Assembly: GCA_020849075.1 (NCBI GenBank)
Contig: JADLGZ010000238.1
Coordinates: 1-9,783, forward strand
DNA length: 9,783 nt
Direction of reading: 5' to 3'
Origin: Fimbriimonadaceae bacterium
Lineage (GTDB): Bacteria > Armatimonadota > Fimbriimonadia > Fimbriimonadales > Fimbriimonadaceae
A program made the translations under genes and the position numbers. Shown one piece after another: positions 6,914 to 9,783 of this stretch. Each line of letters starts with the position of its first letter. Position 1 is the stretch's first letter. Under the pieces are notes generated by a model, which was given only the letters and a program-made list of their open reading frames with translations, was not told the origin of the DNA and did not search any database.

Positions 6914-7676
6914 CCCGATTCTCTCCCTTCAGAATGCGACGATCCAATTCGGCGGATTGGTGGCGGTGGATAACGTTACATTTGATATCAACCCCGGCGA
7001 GCTATTCGGCCTCATTGGGCCAAACGGCGCGGGCAAGACTACCTGCTTCAATCTCGTTACTGGCGTTTACAAGCCGACAAGCGGCAATATCCTATTCAAG
7101 GGCAAGGTTATTAACGGGATTCCGCCCCATAAAGTCGCGAAACTTGGGATCGCTCGCACGTTCCAGAATATCCGCCTCTTCGGCGCGTTGAGCGTGCTGG
7201 ATAACGTGGTTATTGGGGGATTTTTGCGGAACCAAACCAACATCTTCGCATCCATGGCCTACCTCCCAGGCGCCATCCGTGAAACGGAGCGCCTTCGGGA
7301 TCAAGCCATGGCGCTCCTTGAGGTGATGGACCTTGCCGACGAAGCCAATGGGCGTGCGTCAGATCTTCCCTATGGCAAGCAACGCCGCCTTGAGATCGCA
7401 CGTGCCATGGCCACCCAACCCGACCTTCTCTTGCTCGATGAACCCGCCGCTGGTATGAATCCCCAAGAGAGTGAAGACCTGATGAACACGGTTCGCAAGC
7501 TGAGGGATGACTTTGGCAAGACCGTTCTCCTAATTGAACACGACATGAAGTTCGTGATGAACTTGTGCGAACGCATCGTTGTCCTTGACCATGGTGAAGA
7601 AATCGCCCGAGGGGTGCCGGTCGAGATTCGCAGCCACCCCGAAGTGATCAAGGCCTACCTGGGCGAGGCCTGCTAA
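6906..7676 (+). CDS. livG: Branched-chain amino acid ABC transporter ATP-binding protein LivG
   Basis: This 256-residue ABC ATPase has the usual LivG length and would power the LivHM importer from the cytoplasmic side. Visible motifs are Walker A GPNGAGKTT (38-46), Q-loop Gln87 (RTFQNIRLF), the LivG-type signature LPYGKQRRLE (154-163) in place of LSGGQ, Walker B LLLLDEP (174-180) followed by the D-loop 'AAGMNP', and H-loop His212 (IEHDMKFVM). All catalytic residues are present. The 'RLFGALSVLDNVVIG' segment and the C-terminal 'PEVIKAYLG' are typical of LivG rather than LivF. A strong Shine-Dalgarno GGAGGG (6897-6902) sits inside the end of livM, and the genes overlap by 8 bases. It is the last gene of the operon: the partner ATPase LivF, which normally follows, is not in the window, so LivG either pairs with a LivF encoded elsewhere or acts as a homodimer. 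Confidence 0.93.
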   Translation: MPDPILSLQNATIQFGGLVAVDNVTFDINPGELFGLIGPNGAGKTTCFNLVTGVYKPTSGNILFKGKVINGIPPHKVAKLGIARTFQNIRLFGALSVLDNVVIGGFLRNQTNIFASMAYLPGAIRETERLRDQAMALLEVMDLADEANGRASDLPYGKQRRLEIARAMATQPDLLLLDEPAAGMNPQESEDLMNTVRKLRDDFGKTVLLIEHDMKFVMNLCERIVVLDHGEEIARGVPVEIRSHPEVIKAYLGEAC

Positions 7677-7738
7677 CCTTGTCGGAACGCAGAGTTGCAT
7701 TCTGTATCTGGGTGGAGGATTTGTAATCCCAAAAAACG

Positions 7739-7750
7739 TACAATAGTCAC
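7739..7750 (+). promoter_or_regulatory. -10 box placed for a leaderless transcript
   Basis: TACAAT (7739-7744, 5/6 match to TATAAT) ends six bases before the ATG at 7751, so RNA would start at or very near the A of the start codon. No Shine-Dalgarno is present in the preceding bases, which is consistent with leaderless translation. A matching -35 at normal spacing is poor. A short inverted repeat GGATT-TGT-AATCC (7717-7729) overlaps where a -35 would sit and could be a regulator site. Confidence 0.4.
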
Positions 7751-7954
7751 ATGGAGCGCACGGATCTACTCGACACATCCTTAGAAGTGCATCGACAACG
7801 GTTGCGCATTTTGCGAGAACATGGTGCCCAATGGCGCCTCGACAAAGCGCTGGAACTCTGCGTCCTTTCAAATGAACTCTTTAGCGAGCAAACGAGGGCG
7901 TGGAACCTACGTCAAAGGAAGAAGCATGGCTCCAACCCCAAGTCGAATCCATGA
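7751..7954 (+). CDS. Small helical protein, putative partner of the downstream nucleotidyltransferase
   Basis: This 67-residue, charged and almost wholly helix-prone protein has a core 'SLEVHRQRLRILREHGAQWRLDKALELCVLSNELF'. It resembles a widespread but uncharacterised group of ~70-80-residue proteins with the pattern 'HRxQxxxxRxxxxxxRLxxALELSxxxREL', which I recall encoded just upstream of AbiEii-like nucleotidyltransferases; this recollection was not checked by a search. There is no signal peptide, membrane helix or recognisable DNA-binding motif, and it is too short for a HEPN domain. Its 3' end overlaps the nucleotidyltransferase start (7926) by 29 bases in another frame, which implies translation as a pair. 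Start ATG 7751 has no Shine-Dalgarno but a -10 box six bases before it. An antitoxin-like or chaperone-like role is a guess from context only. Confidence 0.65.
   Translation: MERTDLLDTSLEVHRQRLRILREHGAQWRLDKALELCVLSNELFSEQTRAWNLRQRKKHGSNPKSNP
7915..7925 (+). promoter_or_regulatory. Ribosome binding site that sets the nucleotidyltransferase start
   Basis: AAGGAAG (7915-7921) lies 4-6 bases before ATG 7926, inside the coding sequence of the small upstream gene. It favours ATG 7926 over the earlier in-frame ATG at 7821, whose extra 35 residues are low-complexity, unlike the family, and read a shadow frame of the small gene. Confidence 0.6.
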
Positions 7955-8507
7955 GTTTCTTCGGCTACTGAGTGATCTCGGAGTTCGTTACCATGTAGGC
8001 GGCTCATTCGCCAGCAGCGCCTGGGGAGAACCTCGTCAAACAAACGATCTTGACATCGCTGTCGTCATGAGCCGCGCCGATATTGAAAGGCTCTATGAGA
8101 TCGTGAAGGAAGACTATATGTGCTCCTTCGATGAGATGATATGGGCACTGTCCGCTACAACCGACTTCCCCTGCTTCCAGCTCATGCACACGGATGCCAC
8201 GTTCAAGGTAGATGTATTCGTCCTGCCCGCGAGCGAGTACACCGAAGCGACTCTTTCCCGGGCAAGACCATTCAGAATAGCCTCGGATTTCGAGGCACCC
8301 TTTGCATGTCCTGAGGACACGGTCATCACCAAACTTCGCTGGTTCGAGCTCGGAAATCGAGTCAGCGACAAGCAATGGAACGATATCGTGGGCGTCTTAG
8401 AGATGCAATCTGGCGACTTAGACGAAGATTATCTAAACCGTTGGACCCAGCACTTTGGTTTGAAGGAACTGCTAGATAAAGCCCGGTCACAGGTGACGCC
8501 ACCTTGA
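7926..8507 (+). CDS. AbiEii/MNT-like nucleotidyltransferase
   Basis: This is a 193-residue protein of the DNA polymerase beta-type nucleotidyltransferase superfamily. The N-terminal motif is 'YHVGGSFASSAWGEPRQTNDLDIAV' in two pieces: GGS (25-27), then the metal-binding DLD (Asp41, Asp43). A third acidic residue is probably Asp96 in 'FKVDVFVLP'. The C-terminal part, 'PEDTVITKLRWFELG' (129-143) and 'SDKQWNDIVGVLEM' (147-160), is the conserved Lys/Trp/Asp region of AbiEii-like proteins. Such enzymes transfer nucleotides to RNA or proteins; relatives are toxins or antitoxins in abortive-infection and toxin-antitoxin systems, while others have no known role. The start at 7926 is chosen from its Shine-Dalgarno and family homology, although the frame is open back to 7821. 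It is paired with the 67-residue protein, overlapping it by 29 bases. The activity is predicted; toxin, defence or housekeeping roles remain open. Confidence 0.8.
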   Translation: MAPTPSRIHEFLRLLSDLGVRYHVGGSFASSAWGEPRQTNDLDIAVVMSRADIERLYEIVKEDYMCSFDEMIWALSATTDFPCFQLMHTDATFKVDVFVLPASEYTEATLSRARPFRIASDFEAPFACPEDTVITKLRWFELGNRVSDKQWNDIVGVLEMQSGDLDEDYLNRWTQHFGLKELLDKARSQVTPP

Positions 8508-8709
8508 TTCCTTTGCTCCTCTTCACTATTCAGACTCCCACCTTTAAAATCCTATGGCCGCCATCAATCCAGTGGGAAACCATGATGCGTCTCCACGGGC
8601 AAAGGTTGAAGACTGCTTTGGCTGGTCGAAAAGCCAGAAAAGCGAACAAACCCAGCTTTCCCATTTTCCGCCCGGAGTAGCATCGGCATTCATGCCGATG
8701 ACCCCTAAC
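8508..8709. other. Convergent intergenic region
   Basis: This 202-base gap lies between the nucleotidyltransferase and the hypothetical gene, which end towards each other. Apart from the hairpin at 8681-8700 I see no gene or RNA. The small plus-strand frame across 8554-8745 runs into the opposing gene and has no ribosome site or family resemblance. Confidence 0.6.
8681..8700. repeat. Perfect inverted repeat between convergent genes (possible bidirectional 3' hairpin)
   Basis: CATCGGCAT and ATGCCGATG (8681-8689 and 8692-8700) are exact reverse complements around TC. In RNA this would fold as an 8-base-pair stem with a four-base loop on either strand. It begins nine bases after the stop of the minus-strand hypothetical gene. 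Neither side has a T run, so it is not a canonical intrinsic terminator; transcript-end stabilisation or a protein site are alternatives. Confidence 0.5.
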
Positions 8710-9660
8710 TCAAGACGGCGGTGCTATGTTCTCGAATTTGTTTGAGTTTAGATCGGCGATCATCCTGGGTTCGCCATCGGGAAACCTGCGCCAACGCCAA
8801 AGGCAGCCATTGTCACCAAAGATTGGCCTATCATCATTGTCGACGTCAATCCAGTGGGCTTGAAATCGCTTAGGTCTCCATTCTCGAACTAACTGATTCC
8901 GATCGCTGACAAGCCCCCAAACTTCGTGATCGTGAGACTCGCGCCGGAATAGCCTCCCCTTCTCAAACTCTTTTTGCCAAACTCCTTCCCGACTGGTTCT
9001 GAACTGCGGAATCGTACTCGCAAATTCGCAAGCGAGCGCTTCGCCAATGAGACTTGGGTCTGCAAGGAACTTCTCCAGCCGACCAAACATCTCCTTGCTG
9101 CGCTCCCTCCAGTCAGGGTTTACGACTTCCGTTTCCAAAATAACCTGCTGCTTCCAGCCACGCTGCTGCAGAAGTAACTCGTAGACGTCATCTTCTGACA
9201 TGGGAAGATTAAGCTTCGAAACCTGGATGCCTTTAGGGGACTGCCGCTCTTCCCAACAATGAGGAAAGTTATTGACCGCGAGATGCTTGTTACTCTTCCA
9301 AACGCCTCCTCCGTTCCAAGCTCCACCGGTCAACCACAAGCCGACGGCCGTAAAGTACGGCGGATGACTCACGACCGTCCATCCGCAATGAATCCAACTA
9401 CCCTCCCAGTTTGCTGTACCAGCAAATCTCTTCCGGTGCGACTGCGAATAGTTTGAGCAGCACCCTACGAAGTGCTTCCCATCTGGGCTGACGTCGCATC
9501 GCTTCTCGTAAACTCGGCCCTTCAACCATTGACCAGGCGTCACTTGATCTGTAGATAGATCCCAGACGAGCATCTGCGTATACTTTGACGGCCCCCGGCG
9601 CAAGACAATGACTTGGTTCGCTTCGCGCGCCACGATCCCAAAGATCCGGGCAGAGCTCAC
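8710..9660 (-). CDS. Conserved hypothetical protein following pheS
   Basis: This is a 316-residue soluble protein with no signal peptide or membrane helix. The start 'SSARIFGIVARE', the early 'VIVLRRGPSKYTQMLVWDLSTDQVTPGQWLKGRVYEKR' region and 'CDVSPDGKHFVGCC' recall a family of uncharacterised bacterial proteins beginning 'ARIFGIVA' with a WD/beta-propeller-like 'DLSPDG' turn; this is recollection, not a search. It is rich in Trp (about 18), mainly in 'WTVVSHPPYFTAVGLW' and the C-terminal 'CLWRWRRFPDGEPRM', which looks like a repeated propeller-type strand ending. The GTG start overlaps the pheS stop in GTGA (9657-9660), which suggests translational coupling although no Shine-Dalgarno is visible. 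The next in-frame ATG would remove the conserved N-terminus, so GTG is preferred. No function can be assigned; a link to tRNA charging is only positional. Confidence 0.75.
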   Translation of the reverse strand: MSSARIFGIVAREANQVIVLRRGPSKYTQMLVWDLSTDQVTPGQWLKGRVYEKRCDVSPDGKHFVGCCSNYSQSHRKRFAGTANWEGSWIHCGWTVVSHPPYFTAVGLWLTGGAWNGGGVWKSNKHLAVNNFPHCWEERQSPKGIQVSKLNLPMSEDDVYELLLQQRGWKQQVILETEVVNPDWRERSKEMFGRLEKFLADPSLIGEALACEFASTIPQFRTSREGVWQKEFEKGRLFRRESHDHEVWGLVSDRNQLVREWRPKRFQAHWIDVDNDDRPIFGDNGCLWRWRRFPDGEPRMIADLNSNKFENIAPPS

Positions 9661-9783
9661 GCAAACTGATCCAAGAACCGAAGGTCGTTCTCTAGGAAGT
9701 GCCGTAGGTCATCAATCCCCGTAGCCATCATCGGAATTCGCTCCACGCCGAGCCCGAACGCCCAGCCCGTGTACCGCTCCGTA
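9657..9783 (-). CDS. pheS: Phenylalanine-tRNA ligase alpha subunit, C-terminal 41 residues (partial)
   Basis: The frame enters from the window's right edge and ends at TGA (complement of 9657-9659). The visible residues include 'GWAFGLGVERIPMM' and 'GIDDLRHFLENDLRFLDQF', the very conserved C-terminus of bacterial PheS. GLGVER (complement of about 9738-9755) is class II synthetase motif 3, whose Arg contacts ATP. PheS with PheT forms the (alpha-beta)2 enzyme that charges tRNA-Phe in the cytoplasm. The usual neighbour pheT is not directly downstream; the hypothetical gene takes that position, overlapping by 4 bases. The N-terminal catalytic part lies outside the window. Confidence 0.93.
   Translation of the reverse strand, partial: TERYTGWAFGLGVERIPMMATGIDDLRHFLENDLRFLDQFA

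Noticed and set aside
7717..7733. GGATT-TGT-AATCC followed by an A run as a terminator for livG
   Set aside because: The stem is only five base pairs and AT-rich, and the homopolymer is A rather than T on the plus strand; on the minus strand the T run would precede the hairpin.
7821..7925. N-terminal extension of the nucleotidyltransferase to ATG 7821
   Set aside because: The extra 35 residues lie within the small upstream gene, lack a family match and have no Shine-Dalgarno, unlike ATG 7926.
8618..8637. GGCT/AGCC and CTGG/CCAG short stems
   Set aside because: Four-base stems with eight-base loops are expected by chance and have no T run.
8554..8745. 63-codon plus-strand open frame in the convergent gap
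   Set aside because: It overlaps the end of the opposing hypothetical gene, has no ribosome site and shows no protein-like features.

Overview
The window is compact bacterial chromosomal DNA of moderate to high GC, with genes on both strands and no gene-free gap longer than about 200 bases. I see no tRNA, rRNA, CRISPR array, insertion sequence or phage gene. The gene set and protein style (a membrane-anchored matrixin-like protease, an FmdB-type zinc ribbon, a family 5 uracil-DNA glycosylase, a PDZ aspartyl protease) suggest a Gram-negative-type, little-studied phylum. Armatimonadota (Fimbriimonas-like) is my best guess, but it is recalled resemblance and not proof.

Layout. At 1-785 (minus) lies the N-terminal two-thirds or so of a secreted or anchored matrixin-type zinc metalloprotease, cut by the window edge. 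At 848-1192 (minus) is a small FmdB-like zinc-ribbon protein. Divergent from it is a UDGb-type uracil-DNA glycosylase (1331-2038, plus). A strong intrinsic-terminator-like hairpin overlaps its first annotated codons, so the true start is probably GTG at 1403. Its 3' end overlaps, tail to tail, a secreted two-lobed aspartyl protease with a C-terminal PDZ domain (2010-3194, minus), for which a good sigma70-like promoter is visible.

The centre (3337-7676, plus) is a tightly coupled branched-chain amino-acid-type ABC importer operon: lipoprotein binding protein livK, permeases livH and livM, and ATPase livG. Junction overlaps are 4, 4 and 8 bases. Both permeases carry in-frame insertions absent from E. 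coli-type proteins: an approximately 80-residue charged, Ala-rich helix in LivH, and an approximately 75-residue segment with two extra hydrophobic stretches in LivM. The second ATPase, livF, does not follow livG.

In livF's place (7751-8507, plus) is a two-gene module: a 67-residue helical protein overlapping an AbiEii/MNT-like nucleotidyltransferase. A -10 box six bases before the first ATG suggests a leaderless transcript. After a 202-base convergent gap with a perfect hairpin come, on the minus strand, a conserved hypothetical protein (8710-9660) and the last 41 codons of pheS (9657-9783), joined by a GTGA stop/start overlap.

The best candidates for something undescribed are the insert-bearing Liv permeases, the small-protein/nucleotidyltransferase pair, and the terminator-like hairpin at the start of the glycosylase gene.
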